A stretch of 64,000 bases of DNA from Semisulcospira habei (GCA_036245525.1 BTPG01000005.1:211642788-211706787); one strand, 5' to 3'. Positions 10,003 to 21,959 are shown, counted from the stretch's first letter. Notes: generated by a model from the letters alone, not told the origin. Program-made: numbers and translations.

Positions 10003-11261
10003 GCTACATTTGACTAGCGACAAAATTTCATGTGATTTATTCGCTGATGACGCCACAATTCACACCCCGGACAGAGTATTGATTCTTTAAATGGCCGTTT
10101 GCAGCAGGGTTTGAGCGAAATTTCCACTTGGTGCGCAAACAATGAAATGATTTTAAATCCTTCCAAAACGGAATGCATGACGATAGCAACCCGTCAGAAG
10201 CACCAGCTCAAGCCACTTACACTCAGCCTGACTATCCATAATGACATCGTTAATCAGGTCACGGAACACCGATTACTTGGTGTAATTGTTGATGACCAGA
10301 TGAAGTGGCAATCACACATAAATGCTGTATGTAAAACTGTTGCTAGAAATGTTTTTATGCTTTCAAAGTTGAAGTACTTTATCGATGTTGATGCCCGCAA
10401 GTTATTTTACAATGCGCATGTCAAATCCCACATCGATTATGCGTCCACGATATGGGATGGCAGCGGTGACATACACTTAAAGAGGCTTAACTCCCTGCAT
10501 CGGAGAGCAGCGAAACATATCCTGCCTGATTCAGCCCTAACAACTGATGAAAGACTTGAAAAACTGAAAATGCTACCTCTTAGCAAGCATCACCTCTTAA
10601 ACAAGGGTGTGGTTATGTATAAAATCTGGAATGAGATTCACCCAAAATATCTTTGTAAGCTCTTTACCAAGGCAAGTTCAGGTTATTCTACTTCAAGACG
10701 AAACTTTATTACACCTCGCCCCAGGATAGATCTATTTAAAACCAGTGTATCTTTCTCAGGCGCATCTTTCTGGAACACACTGCCAACATGTATAACACAC
10801 GCTAGCTCCCTCTCCTCTTTCAAGGAATGCCTCCTCAAGTACTTGTCTGCTGATACATAATCTACCACAAGTATTCGTATCAAACATGTGCTTATCGTAT
10901 AATCAGTGCATGCTGCCGTATGGTTTGTGCATACTAATATTAATCGCCTAATTACATAATTCAACTTTCTATTATAATCCAAATAATTTTGCTGTCTGAA
11001 GTGAATTTTCACTATGATCCAAATGATTTGCTTCGTATATAGGTCAAGTTATCATTAGCGCGTGTCTGTGTGTGCGCGCGAGCGTGTATGTGTCAGTGTG
11101 TGCGCGTTGCGTGTACTTTTTATTTTTCGTTTGTTTTTTGTATGACCGAATGAATGAATGAATTTTGTTTAATGTCTCTTCATATTTAATGTTTTCTAAT
11201 TTTTCTTTGTGTAATTTGGTACTATTAGTATTACAATTATTATCCTGTGTTTGTAGAGTAG

Positions 11262-11310
11262 CAACGGCAAGTATGAAAAATGGCACACGTGCTAATTACT
11301 TTATCCGTTG
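11262..11310 (+). other. LINE-A 3' UTR stem-loop
   Basis: CAACGG (11262-11267) and CCGTTG (11305-11310) are complementary and enclose a 37-nt loop, four bases before AATAAA. The same structure with changed but still pairing bases is found in LINE-B and in an L2-like copy. This suggests an RNA element, probably recognised by the reverse transcriptase. Confidence 0.65.
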
Positions 11311-11319
11311 AGAAATAAA

Positions 11320-11359
11320 GTTTCATTTCATTTCATTTCATTTCATTTCATTTCATTTC

Positions 11360-11446
<87 letters not shown>
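11320..11446. repeat. (TTTCA)n tail running into (CT)n
   Basis: After AATAAAG comes TTTCA repeated about nine times, followed by about 84 bp of CT. The first part is the LINE-A tail. The second is the presumed target microsatellite, after which the truncated LINE-C copy begins at once. Confidence 0.9.
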
Positions 11447-11449
<3 letters not shown>

Positions 11450-12128
11450 AATCACTACACGACAAAAACACCAACGCCGACCACAACCGTTACATTTACA
11501 ACTGAACGCTAAACCGATAGAACAAGTCACAGAGCGTAAATTCTTGGGAATACACGTTGACGAACAATTATGCTGGGAGACGCATATAAATACAGTCTGT
11601 AAAACCATTGCTAAAAACACTTTCCTGTTGTCCCAGCTTAGACAAGTAACGGATACACATACTCGTAAACAGTTTTTTCATGCCCATATCAAGTCTCACG
11701 TTGATTATGTCTCCACAGTGTGGGACGGTTGTAGTGATGTTCACATGAACAGGTTAAACTCTATATATAAAAGAGCTGTCAAAATGATAGATACGCGGCC
11801 CATTCCTACCATAGACAAATTTAGACATCTAAACATTCTCGGCCTGCGTCAACAACTTAATTTCAACAAATGCATCCTCATGCACAAGATATTAAATAAC
11901 ATGACACCGCAGTATCTAACCACCAAATTTGTGCCACAGCAAGAACGCGAACGGTCCTCAAGGAACAATACTTTACCCCTACCTCTGCCTAGAATTCACC
12001 TCTTTAAAACTAGTTTATCCTTTTCTGGACCGTTTGTTTGGAACACTATTCCTGCACATTTGAAGACTATAGCCTCACTTGGAATCTTTAAAACGAAACT
12101 TTTCAATTACCTGATGAGCCAAACATAA
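11450..12128 (+). pseudogene. ORF2 C-terminal fragment of the truncated LINE-C copy
   Basis: The fragment is open but lacks the endonuclease and all reverse-transcriptase catalytic motifs. It corresponds to the last 220 or so codons of LINE-C ORF2 and carries the conserved LINE C-terminal motifs HIKSHVDYVSTVWDG and LNSIYKRAVK. It cannot act alone. Confidence 0.85.
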
Positions 12129-12204
12129 CAACACTGGGCATTTAAACAAACCCTGATGGTTAATGCTTTCATGTAATATAATTATGCATTTATCTATATT
12201 GTTG

Positions 12205-12250
<46 letters not shown>
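12205..12250. repeat. (GT)n in the LINE-C 3' UTR
   Basis: A GT run of about 46 bp. It lies at the same place as the longer run at 21106-21190 of LINE-C, so it belongs to the 3' UTR and differs in length between the copies. Confidence 0.9.
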
Positions 12251-12252
<2 letters not shown>

Positions 12253-12394
12253 TATAAGATGAATGTTAAGTGTTATTATTATTTTGTGTCATTTTTAACT
12301 TTTTTTTTATTGTTGCATGAAATAATATGTGTAAATATAATTCTTTATTATTATTATTATTATCTTTTATTCTATTTTATGTTGTAGATGTTAG

Positions 12395-12448
12395 GAACGG
12401 AAAGTTTGTAAAATGACGATTTGTTTCTGTCAAATCTTTTTACCGTTG
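12395..12448 (+). other. 3' UTR stem-loop of the truncated LINE-C copy
   Basis: GAACGG and CCGTTG pair except for the first base (CAACGG in LINE-C). The position just before AATAAA is unchanged. Confidence 0.5.
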
Positions 12449-12462
12449 ATAAATAAAGTTTC

Positions 12463-12648
<186 letters not shown>

Positions 12649-12838
12649 CCCCCCACCTTTCCCTCATTGGCAGTTACCCTACTTGATGGGTGGTCTGAGG
12701 CCTTAAGCTGTAGTGTAATTAAATTAATCCGTGTCTGCTCGGCACAGTGAATGTGTTAGGTAGAACTATATAGCGTTTACACTGACAATTGTCATTCAGT
12801 TTATTTGGTTTAGCGCCCATCGAGTCATTCAAAACTAT

Positions 12839-12891
<53 letters not shown>

Positions 12892-13401
12892 AATTAATCT
12901 TGACTACGATTCAACCCGCAATCCGCGAACCGCGGACAATAGCGTGTGTTCCTATGTGCATAGGTGTGTGAGCCCTTGTATAGGTTGTGTGGACTTAATT
13001 TGAAATAATAACAGAAACGTTCGAATTTCTGTGCATGTGTTTTAACAAGTGCTGCGGCACTTAGACATTTTTATTTAGTTTTTTACCGTGTTACGTAAAT
13101 AGTGATTACTTTCTGATAATCGGAACTACGAAATATTACAGACTGTTTTGACATTGGCTGTGTGTTTGCCTTTGAGGCAGCACACTGAGAACTGTTTGAC
13201 TACGGAAGTCACAGTGACCTTTTGGCCTTTAGCCAGTGAATTGTCTTTGTGGACTCCAAGTTCTCTTGGCTCGAGAGACTTAACCGTACTGTGTGTGTAT
13301 GTGATTTTATTTTGAGATCATCGTGCATTTTTGTGTATGTGATCCCATTTTGAGATCATAGAGGCTTTTTACAGTGACTTCACGCGAACTGACGAGAAGC
13401 G

Positions 13402-16242
13402 ATGCCGAAAGCTTCAATTAGCGTACAATCACTTGGACTGAAAATCGGACACCTTAATATTTTTCACCTGTTTCACAAGGTCCCCGATATTCGTTTATTT
13501 TTAAATGAGCCATCGCACTTCCATCTCTTTGGTCTCACGGAATCACGTCTGGGCCCAAACATCAGTGATGCTAGCTTAATTATTCCTAACTTTTCTCTAA
13601 TCCGGCGTGACCCAAGCTACCCTGGACACACTGGAATAGCTGTCTATGTACATAGCTCTATCCGAAATATGGTGCGCAGACGTGAAGACCTTGAGTCCAG
13701 AGAGCTAGAGTGTGTGTGGCTGGAGGTGAAACTACCACATTCCTCTCCCATCCTTGTCGCCTTTATGTACAGAAATCCAGCTGCTACTGCTGACTGGTAT
13801 GACGACTTTGTACAAGTGATGGATAAAGTGAACGACACCGGTAAAAATGTTCTCATTCTGGGAGACTTTAACATCGATATGCTGAAACCCAAGCCTACAT
13901 GGCAATCAGCGATCACTCTTTTCGGGCTAAAGCAGATGATTAAATCTCCAACGCGAGTATCACGCTCTGCTGCCACCATCATCGACCACATTTACACTAA
14001 TAACCCAACAGCAATAGCGGAAACTAATGTTTCTTCATTAGCCGTCAGTGACCACTTTCCCATCGCCTGTACATGGTCGTGCAATCTGCCCGCAAAACAA
14101 AGTCGGGACCAGCACTCGTACATAACGTACAGATCGTTTAAAAAGCTCAATACGAATGCTTTCTTACATGATCTAAGCTATGCAGGATTTGATCAAGTGT
14201 ATAACTGCACTGACCCTGATAATGCGCTCACTATATGGCTTGATCTGTTCCTCGGTGTGCTGAATAAACACGCGCCGCTAAGAAGGAAGCGAGTCCGACG
14301 CCGCGAGCCTCCCTCCTGGATAACGGAGGAAATCAAACAAACTATGGAGGCACGAAACACCGCTAAACGAGAAAAGAACTTCGCTGAGTTTAAACGTTTG
14401 CGTAACAAAGTTAAGTACTTAGTTCGAGAAGCTCAAAAGTTATTTGTTGAAAAGACAATTGAGAACGAAAAATCTCCTGCTTCTGTTTGGACTGCTTTGA
14501 ATACTCTAACAAGCAACACGCGCAGGCAGACTCATATCATTCCACACGAATTCTCTGCGGAAAGCATAAACAATTGCTTTCTCTCAGCTCCAGAACAGCT
14601 ACTTACTTCCAACAGCCCTGATCCGTCAGCGTATGTAATATCGGATCAACTGTCCATGTTTTGCCAGGAACGATTATCGTCCGATGATACGTTTGGTATC
14701 CCCTTTATCGCTGTTCACGAAGTCGGGCGTTATATAACGTGCCTTAAGAACAAGACATCTGCTGGTGTGGACGGTATAAATGGTTATATACTCCACATAT
14801 CACTGCCTTATATTGTTGAACCCCTCACTTACATTTTTAACTTATGCATACAGTACAATACTTTTCCTGTGGCGTTTAAAAAAGCAAAAGTTGTTCCTAT
14901 ACCCAAGACCAAAGATACTACTGATGTAAATGACCTTCGTCCCATTTCTCTTCTGTCTGTTTTATCAAAGCCACTTGAGAAGCATATTCAAAAGCATCTC
15001 CTCCAGTACCTCGAAGAACGGTCCTTGTTAAATAAGTTCCAGTCCGGTTTTAGACCCAAACACTCATGCCACTCAGCATTAGTACGTATGGTTGATTCAT
15101 GGCTAGATAACATCAACAATAACAAAATGACTGGCACGGTATTCTTGGACCTGAAAAAAGCGTTCGATCTGATAAATCATGAAATCTTGCTGAGGAAACT
15201 TAATGTTTATTTCAACAACAACAGCCCGTCAGCCCTTTCATTTTTTAACTCGTATCTTTCTGCGAGAACACAAGCTGTCTATGTAAATGGTAACTATTCC
15301 TCAGAGGGTAAGGTAGAGCTTGGTGTTCCTCAGGGTTCGGTTCTGGGCCCATTGTTATTTTGTATCTTTATTAATGATTTACCACTACACATCACATGTG
15401 CTAGTGCCGAGTGTGACATGTTTGCTGACGATTCGACGCTACATGCATCCGGTAAAACTGTAGCTGACATAACCAACAGCCTCCAGCAGAGCCTACAAGA
15501 AGTCTCTAAATGGTGCAGTAGAAATAGAATGATAGTCAATCCAACTAAAACAAAAAGCATGTTAGTCACAACACGTCAGAAACATCAGCTGCAACCCGCG
15601 CCTCTAAACCTCTCATTTGAAGCTGTCCCCATAGAGCAAGTACAGCAGCACCGTTTACTAGGGGTAGTTGTAGATAACCAACTTAGTTGGCAGCCTCATC
15701 TCATACACATCGGAAAGACAATTTCAAAGAAATTATTTTTACTGTCTAAACTGAAAGCGGTCATTAATCTGAACACGCGTAAACTATTTTTCAATGGATA
15801 CATCAAGCCCCACATTGATTATGCCTCAACAGTTTGGGATGGCTGTAGCGAGGTTCAGTTCAAGAAAATAAATTCGCTATACAGAAGAGCAGCCAAACTC
15901 ATTATTCCTAGCTCATCTCTACCCACTGAGGCGAGGCTCGAGGCAGTTGGACTCCTTCCTCTTGACAAACACTTAGTATTTAACAAGTGCGTACTAGTGC
16001 ACAAAGCTCTTAAGGGTAAGGCCCCCGGCTACTTATCGGAACTTTTTACTCTTACTGAGAAGAGATACAGCACCTCTCGGAGCAACCTGAGCATAAAACG
16101 GCCCCGCATTGATTTGTATAAATCCAGTTTGTCATACTCAGGTGGTTTCCTGTGGAATTCTATTCCTTTGCATCTACAAGTAGTTAATTCCCTAGCTGCT
16201 TTTAAAGCAAAACTGTTCAAGCACTTATCCAAGGCAACGTAA
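13402..16242 (+). CDS. LINE-B ORF2: endonuclease-reverse transcriptase, intact
   Basis: The 946-codon frame is uninterrupted. The AP-like endonuclease occupies about residues 14-225, with GHLNI (16-20), the metal-binding Glu47 in TESRL, GDFNID (154-159) and SDHFP (216-220). The reverse transcriptase spans about 430-720, with RPISLL (513-518), FRPKHSC (550-556), motif A FLDLKKAFD (581-589), GVPQGSVLGPLLF (641-653) and the catalytic FADD box (674-677). A C-terminal domain follows with HIDYASTVWDG. The enzyme nicks target DNA and copies element RNA into the nick. The ATG at 13402 aligns with the starts in LINE-A and LINE-C. All key residues are present, so it could encode an active protein. Confidence 0.9.
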   Translation: MPKASISVQSLGLKIGHLNIFHLFHKVPDIRLFLNEPSHFHLFGLTESRLGPNISDASLIIPNFSLIRRDPSYPGHTGIAVYVHSSIRNMVRRREDLESRELECVWLEVKLPHSSPILVAFMYRNPAATADWYDDFVQVMDKVNDTGKNVLILGDFNIDMLKPKPTWQSAITLFGLKQMIKSPTRVSRSAATIIDHIYTNNPTAIAETNVSSLAVSDHFPIACTWSCNLPAKQSRDQHSYITYRSFKKLNTNAFLHDLSYAGFDQVYNCTDPDNALTIWLDLFLGVLNKHAPLRRKRVRRREPPSWITEEIKQTMEARNTAKREKNFAEFKRLRNKVKYLVREAQKLFVEKTIENEKSPASVWTALNTLTSNTRRQTHIIPHEFSAESINNCFLSAPEQLLTSNSPDPSAYVISDQLSMFCQERLSSDDTFGIPFIAVHEVGRYITCLKNKTSAGVDGINGYILHISLPYIVEPLTYIFNLCIQYNTFPVAFKKAKVVPIPKTKDTTDVNDLRPISLLSVLSKPLEKHIQKHLLQYLEERSLLNKFQSGFRPKHSCHSALVRMVDSWLDNINNNKMTGTVFLDLKKAFDLINHEILLRKLNVYFNNNSPSALSFFNSYLSARTQAVYVNGNYSSEGKVELGVPQGSVLGPLLFCIFINDLPLHITCASAECDMFADDSTLHASGKTVADITNSLQQSLQEVSKWCSRNRMIVNPTKTKSMLVTTRQKHQLQPAPLNLSFEAVPIEQVQQHRLLGVVVDNQLSWQPHLIHIGKTISKKLFLLSKLKAVINLNTRKLFFNGYIKPHIDYASTVWDGCSEVQFKKINSLYRRAAKLIIPSSSLPTEARLEAVGLLPLDKHLVFNKCVLVHKALKGKAPGYLSELFTLTEKRYSTSRSNLSIKRPRIDLYKSSLSYSGGFLWNSIPLHLQVVNSLAAFKAKLFKHLSKAT

Positions 16243-16713
16243 ATTTAATTATCTCGTGTTGTCTAACCATAATATATTTTTATTTCTTTTTATGCAACTA
16301 TTATTTTTATTATACCATTTGCGTTCACGTGCCGTTTGTGAGGGTGCTTCCCGTATAGACCTGGTCAGGGGATGCAGTGCCGGTGCACAGTTTATTCAAA
16401 CGATGTGCTTAGTATGTCATTCGAGTGAAAGTATATTTGTGGCGTGCCCCCCGGGTGGGAGTGTCTGGGGAGGGCTCCCGCAAACGGATATTATGACACG
16501 TGCAAACATCTTCGTATGGGTACCTGTGTGTTTTGTTAAATCATTGTTGCAGTTTGTAGTGTTGTCGTAATTCGCATTAATTTCAGTTCGATGTTGTTTG
16601 TGAGTTTAATGTAGCTTTGCCTGTTATTATATGTCAGTAGATGTAGCAAGGACAGATTGGAAGAAAGGCCTGTGCGCCTAATATCTCAATCCTTGATAAA
16701 TAAAGTTTCAGTC
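16243..16713 (+). other. LINE-B 3' UTR
   Basis: About 470 bp without a frame, ending in the stem-loop and ATAAATAAAG. No host feature was seen. Confidence 0.7.
16647..16695 (+). other. LINE-B 3' UTR stem-loop
   Basis: CAAGGA (16647-16652) pairs with TCCTTG (16690-16695) across a 37-nt loop. Relative to LINE-A (CAACGG/CCGTTG), two base pairs have changed on both sides, which is compensatory. Confidence 0.65.
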
Positions 16714-17504
<791 letters not shown>

Positions 17505-17505
17505 C

Positions 17506-17670
17506 TACATGGCAGGCGGTCGACCTGTGTACCCCTACCCGTACCCCAAACCCCCAACTTTCCCCTATCCCCCGCCGCCCCCACCCCCTGGAGTGCCGCA
17601 GCTTAGTGAGAGTGACTGTGCCGCCTTGTTTTCGCTTCTTCAAAAGTTCAGGCCACGCGCCGGAAATTAG
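17506..17670 (+). pseudogene. LINE-C ORF1 C-terminal remnant
   Basis: The frame reads a proline-rich tail (VYPYPYPKPP, then PPPPPPPG) followed by LSESDCAALFSLLQKF and TAG at 17668. The end resembles that of LINE-A ORF1 (SHQVQALSVSIAQAILQF) in position and pattern. The rest of ORF1 is missing. Confidence 0.65.
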
Positions 17671-18212
17671 GACACGCGTGATAGCCATTTCGACATTCTT
17701 TGATAAAGTCCCACTGTGCGCGTTTTGTGGACCAATTATTGACAGTAATTTCCAATCTGCTATTACCATTTCCCGATTTAAATATACTTTTTTACTTAGC
17801 GATTTTTTAAAATATGATAGTTGTACCATTTTCTTAGACTTTAAATTTGTTTGTTTTTCTTTCTTCTTATTTTTAAGTCGTCAAATTAGCTTTGTGTATT
17901 ATGAACTTTGTCGCAGGTGAACGTGCATAGTTCCTTGACAAGTCATTTTTTATTTGTTCTCTTTTATAGTTGCTCACTTTGTTATTTTTGTTGACATAAC
18001 CAAGCAAGAAAACCGTAAACATTCTGCTGAACTTAGACTAAGCGCGTGATAAACATTGTGTTTCTTTGCCGTGTATTCTTTTATTGAGCTTATTTAAAGC
18101 ATTCTATTGATATTGATATTAGTTGATTTTTATTTTTTATTTTGTTGGATTATTTTTTGTGACCATATTAATTTTGTATTATATCTTTCGTTACATTTGT
18201 GTTTTTACCGAC
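17671..18212 (+). other. LINE-C inter-ORF spacer
   Basis: AT-rich sequence between the ORF1 stop and the ORF2 start. The ORF2 frame is open upstream from 18123, but the 30 extra residues are hydrophobic and have no match in LINE-A or LINE-B. Confidence 0.6.
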
Positions 18213-21029
18213 ATGCAAAATCGTAATTTAAATACTGTTCCGAAACGAACAGACGAACTGAGAATTGGCCATCTTAACATATACCATCTAGTTAACAAGG
18301 TGCCCGATTTATCCGTGTTCCTAAACACGCCCTTACATTTTCATATTTTTGGTGTGTCCGAGTCGAGGCTTAAAAGTTCAGTAAGGGATAACTCCATTTC
18401 TGTCCCAAATTTCTCAGTACTCCGCAGAGATGCCTCAAGCCCACAGCACACTGGACTAGCTGTATATATACATAATTCAATACTTGGTAACGTCAAACGG
18501 CGACAAGACTTAGAGTCAGCTCAAGTGGAAAGCTTGTGGGTAGAAGTGAAGACATCTAAATCACCCCCCGTCCTCATTGGCTTTATTTATAGAAATCCCG
18601 CAGCCAGCTGGGACTGGTATGATGACTTCGTAGCAATGATGGATAGCGTAAATCAAAATAAAGCTGACGTTGTTCTTTTGGGCGATTTTAATATTGATCT
18701 TTCTAAATCTAAAGGGTCCAATGCTGCATGGGCGTCAACAACAGCACTATTCGGTTTAGAACAGTTAATTAAAACCCCCACTAGAACCACATGTACATCT
18801 TCAACCCTGATTGATCATATTTATGTGACAAATGATGATAAAATATCAAATGTACATGTTCCCTCCTTAGCTGTCAGTGACCATAACCCAGTATGTTGCA
18901 CAGTCTCCATGAAACTAGACAAAGAGAACAAAAAGAGACATAAAACAATTAAATATCGTTCTTTCAAAACATTTAATAACGGCGACTTTCTGCGGGATCT
19001 GCGCAATACTCCTTTCAGGGACGTGTATAACCACACTTCTCCTGACAGTGCCCTTGGAGTCCTAAATAAGCATGCGCCCATACGAGAAAAACGAGTTAAG
19101 CACTCTACCCTGCCACCCTGGTTAACAGTAGATGTCAAACAGGCCATGTCATTTAGAGACAAACTTAAGAAAGAAAAACAGTTTGATGAATATAAGAAAC
19201 AACGAAATCGTGTTAAATACTTAGTGAGAGCGTCAAAAAAACTGTTCTTCCAGGAAATGATTAGGGACAAAAAAGATACAGCATCGGTGTGGAAAGCCCT
19301 GAACGTTATAACAAAGGGTAAATCAGCCCCTGAAATACCATCCCATTTGTCAGCTGATATATTAAATAAGCACTTCCTATCGACAGCTGAAACACTTGCT
19401 CAGTCAGCTGCAAGTAGTAACACAGAGTACCAAGTTCCTAGTGTACTGGAAAAATACTGTGAGGCCAAAAATATGCTGCAGACATTCATCATTCCTGATA
19501 TTACCGTCGCTGAAGTCGGCAAATTCATCTCTAGCATGCCGAACAAAATGTCCACCGGGATGGATGGTATAGACAACAAAATTCTGAAAATGTCACTACC
19601 ATATACGGTAGAGGCACTCACTTATATCTTTAACCTCTGTATAAAACACAGCACGTTTCCAACTATTTTCAAAGAGGCCAAGGTAATTCCAATCCCTAAA
19701 TCAAAAGATCTTGAAGATGTCAATAACTACCGTCCTATCTCACTTTTGTCGGCCCTGTCAAAGCCCCTTGAAAAACACATACAAAAACACCTCCTCGATT
19801 TTCTAGAAAAGGGCAATTTCATAAATATTCATCAGTCCGGCTTTAGACCGAAACACTCATGTCAGTCAGCACTGGCACACATTGTAGACAGCTGGCTGGA
19901 ATCAATAAATAAAAACCTGATGTCTGGAGCTGTTTTCTTAGACCTACAAAAAGCATTTGATCTTGTCGACCATGACATTCTCTTAAAGAAGCTAGCAGCA
20001 TACCATATAAGTGAAACTGCCATAGCATTTTTTAGATCATACCTAAAAGACAGAAAACAAAAGGTATATACTCATGGAAAATACTCTAAACAAGGACAAG
20101 TTAACTACGGTGTCCCCCAGGGGTCGATCTTGGGACCTCTTCTATTTATATTATTCATTAATGATTTGCCTTTGCATATTACTAACACTGATGTTAATTG
20201 CAACCTGTTTGCGGACGATACGAGCCTCCATGTTTCAGGTAAAAAAACAGCTGACATTACCATTAGCTTACAAAGTAGTCTCAGCGAGGTTTCCGACTGG
20301 TGTAGAGAGAATCATATGGTCCTTCATCCAGGAAAAACAAAGAGTATTTTAATCACTACACGACAAAAACACCAACGCCGACCACAGCCGTTACATTTAC
20401 AACTGAACGCTAAACCGATAGAACAAGTCACAGAACGTAAATTCTTGGGAATACACGTTGACGAACAATTATGTTGGGAGACGCATATAAATACAGTCTG
20501 TAAAACCATTGCTAAAAACACTTTCCTGTTGTCCCAGCTTAGACAAGTAACGGATACACATACTCGTAAACTGTTTTTTCATGCCCATATCAAGTCTCAC
20601 GTTGATTATGTTTCCACAGTGTGGGACGGTTGTAGTGATGTTCACATGAACAGGTTAAACTCTATATATAAAAGAGCTGTCAAAATGATAGATACGCGGC
20701 CCATTCCTACCACAGACAAATTTAGACATCTAAACATTCTCGGCCTGCGTCAACAACTTAGTTTCAACAAATGCATCCTCATGCACAAGATATTAAATAA
20801 CATGACACCGCAGTATCTAACCACCAAATTTGTGCCACAGCAAGAACGCGAACGGTCCTCAAGGAACAATACTTTACCCCTACCTCTGCCTAGAATTGAC
20901 CTCTTTAAAACTAGTTTATCCTTTTCTGGACCGTTTGTATGGAACACTATTCCTGCACATTTGAAGACTATAGCCTCACTTGGAATCTTTAAAACGAAAC
21001 TTTTCGATTACCTGATGAGCCAAACATAA
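18213..21029 (+). CDS. LINE-C ORF2: endonuclease-reverse transcriptase, open
   Basis: From the ATG at 18213 the frame gives 938 residues without a stop. An alternative ATG at 18123 adds 30 hydrophobic residues, but the chosen start aligns with the other two LINEs. The endonuclease has GHLNIYHL, GVSESRL, LLGDFNIDL and AVSDHNPV. The reverse transcriptase has FRPKHSC, FLDLQKAFDLVDH, GVPQGSILGPLLF and CNLFADDTSLH. Compared with LINE-B, about nine residues are missing before GVLNKHAPIRE, an in-frame deletion in the linker between the two enzymes. The function is that of LINE-B ORF2. Whether the deletion is tolerated is unknown. Confidence 0.9.
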   Translation: MQNRNLNTVPKRTDELRIGHLNIYHLVNKVPDLSVFLNTPLHFHIFGVSESRLKSSVRDNSISVPNFSVLRRDASSPQHTGLAVYIHNSILGNVKRRQDLESAQVESLWVEVKTSKSPPVLIGFIYRNPAASWDWYDDFVAMMDSVNQNKADVVLLGDFNIDLSKSKGSNAAWASTTALFGLEQLIKTPTRTTCTSSTLIDHIYVTNDDKISNVHVPSLAVSDHNPVCCTVSMKLDKENKKRHKTIKYRSFKTFNNGDFLRDLRNTPFRDVYNHTSPDSALGVLNKHAPIREKRVKHSTLPPWLTVDVKQAMSFRDKLKKEKQFDEYKKQRNRVKYLVRASKKLFFQEMIRDKKDTASVWKALNVITKGKSAPEIPSHLSADILNKHFLSTAETLAQSAASSNTEYQVPSVLEKYCEAKNMLQTFIIPDITVAEVGKFISSMPNKMSTGMDGIDNKILKMSLPYTVEALTYIFNLCIKHSTFPTIFKEAKVIPIPKSKDLEDVNNYRPISLLSALSKPLEKHIQKHLLDFLEKGNFINIHQSGFRPKHSCQSALAHIVDSWLESINKNLMSGAVFLDLQKAFDLVDHDILLKKLAAYHISETAIAFFRSYLKDRKQKVYTHGKYSKQGQVNYGVPQGSILGPLLFILFINDLPLHITNTDVNCNLFADDTSLHVSGKKTADITISLQSSLSEVSDWCRENHMVLHPGKTKSILITTRQKHQRRPQPLHLQLNAKPIEQVTERKFLGIHVDEQLCWETHINTVCKTIAKNTFLLSQLRQVTDTHTRKLFFHAHIKSHVDYVSTVWDGCSDVHMNRLNSIYKRAVKMIDTRPIPTTDKFRHLNILGLRQQLSFNKCILMHKILNNMTPQYLTTKFVPQQERERSSRNNTLPLPLPRIDLFKTSLSFSGPFVWNTIPAHLKTIASLGIFKTKLFDYLMSQT

Positions 21030-21104
21030 CAACACTGGGCATTTAAACAAACCCTGATGGTTAATGCTTTATGTAATATAATTATGCATTTATCTATATT
21101 GTTG

Positions 21105-21105
<1 letters not shown>

Positions 21106-21190
<85 letters not shown>
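21106..21190. repeat. (GT)n in the LINE-C 3' UTR
   Basis: About 85 bp of GT with one TATG interruption, longer than in the truncated copy at 12205. Confidence 0.9.
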
Positions 21191-21192
<2 letters not shown>

Positions 21193-21326
21193 TATAAGAT
21201 GAATGTTAAGTGTTATTATTTTGTGTCATTTAAAAAAAAAAATTATTGTTGCATGAAATAATATGTGTAAATATAATTCTTTATTATATTATTATCTTTT
21301 AATCTATTTTATCTTGTAGATGTTAG

Positions 21327-21380
21327 CAACGGCAAGTTTGTAAAATGACGATTTGTTTCTGTCAAAACTTTTTACCGTTG
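21327..21380 (+). other. LINE-C 3' UTR stem-loop
   Basis: CAACGG and CCGTTG enclose a 42-nt loop just before ATAAATAAAG. Confidence 0.6.
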
Positions 21381-21390
21381 ATAAATAAAG

Positions 21391-21750
<360 letters not shown>

Positions 21751-21896
21751 TCGCTCGCTCCCTACCCTCTTTCGCGCTCTCTGCCATCAGCCGTTCTGCG
21801 CAGCTTCAATGACCAAGTGGGCATGTACGCTTTGTTTGTTTTTCTTCCGATCACAAACGAAAGTTATCATTGTTTGCTGAGCACTACATACAAACT

Positions 21897-21959
21897 AGTA
21901 ACCCTTTGGCTGCCGGAATCATCTTGACAACAAGCGCTACCGACAGCCAGAGGGTTCAG
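21897..21959. mobile_element. Degenerate short hairpin MITE, CCGACAGCC family
   Basis: GTAACCCTTTGGCTGCCGG pairs with CCGACAGCCAGAGGGTT. It is related to the hairpin at 52262-52355. The TTAA ends have decayed. Confidence 0.5.

Larger units (their letters stand above)
6925..10860 (+). pseudogene. LINE-A ORF2 (endonuclease-reverse transcriptase), broken
   Basis: Starting at the ATG at 6925, the frame shows an AP-type endonuclease (GHLNIYHL, GLSETRL, LMGDFNIDM). A frameshift near 7550 follows, then ISDHFPI. The reverse transcriptase has FRPKHSC, FIDLRKAFD and GVPQGSVLGPLLF. At 8965 the frame is interrupted by a 1,037-bp LINE insertion. It resumes after 10003 with CDLFADDATIH, the catalytic FADD box, has another single-base frameshift near 10080, and then continues to the stop at 10860. 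Compared with LINE-B, about 18 extra residues sit at 8729-8785. The product would nick DNA and reverse-transcribe the element's RNA, but this copy cannot make it. Confidence 0.85.
2128..11350 (+). mobile_element. LINE-A, CR1/L2-type non-LTR retrotransposon, nearly full length
   Basis: The order is a possible 5' UTR (2128 to about 3600), ORF1 with an esterase domain, an inter-ORF spacer (5933-6924), ORF2 with endonuclease and reverse transcriptase, and a 3' UTR. The 3' UTR carries the inverted repeat CAACGG/CCGTTG (11262-11310), AATAAA (11314-11319) and a (TTTCA)n tail. An esterase in ORF1 is established for CR1-like LINEs. ORF2 has two frameshifts and a 1,037-bp insertion of another LINE, so this copy is dead. 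The left boundary is inferred only from the CT tract. Confidence 0.8.

Noticed and set aside
18123..18212. Upstream 30-residue start of LINE-C ORF2
   Set aside because: The extra residues are hydrophobic and have no match in LINE-A or LINE-B. The ATG at 18213 aligns with their starts.
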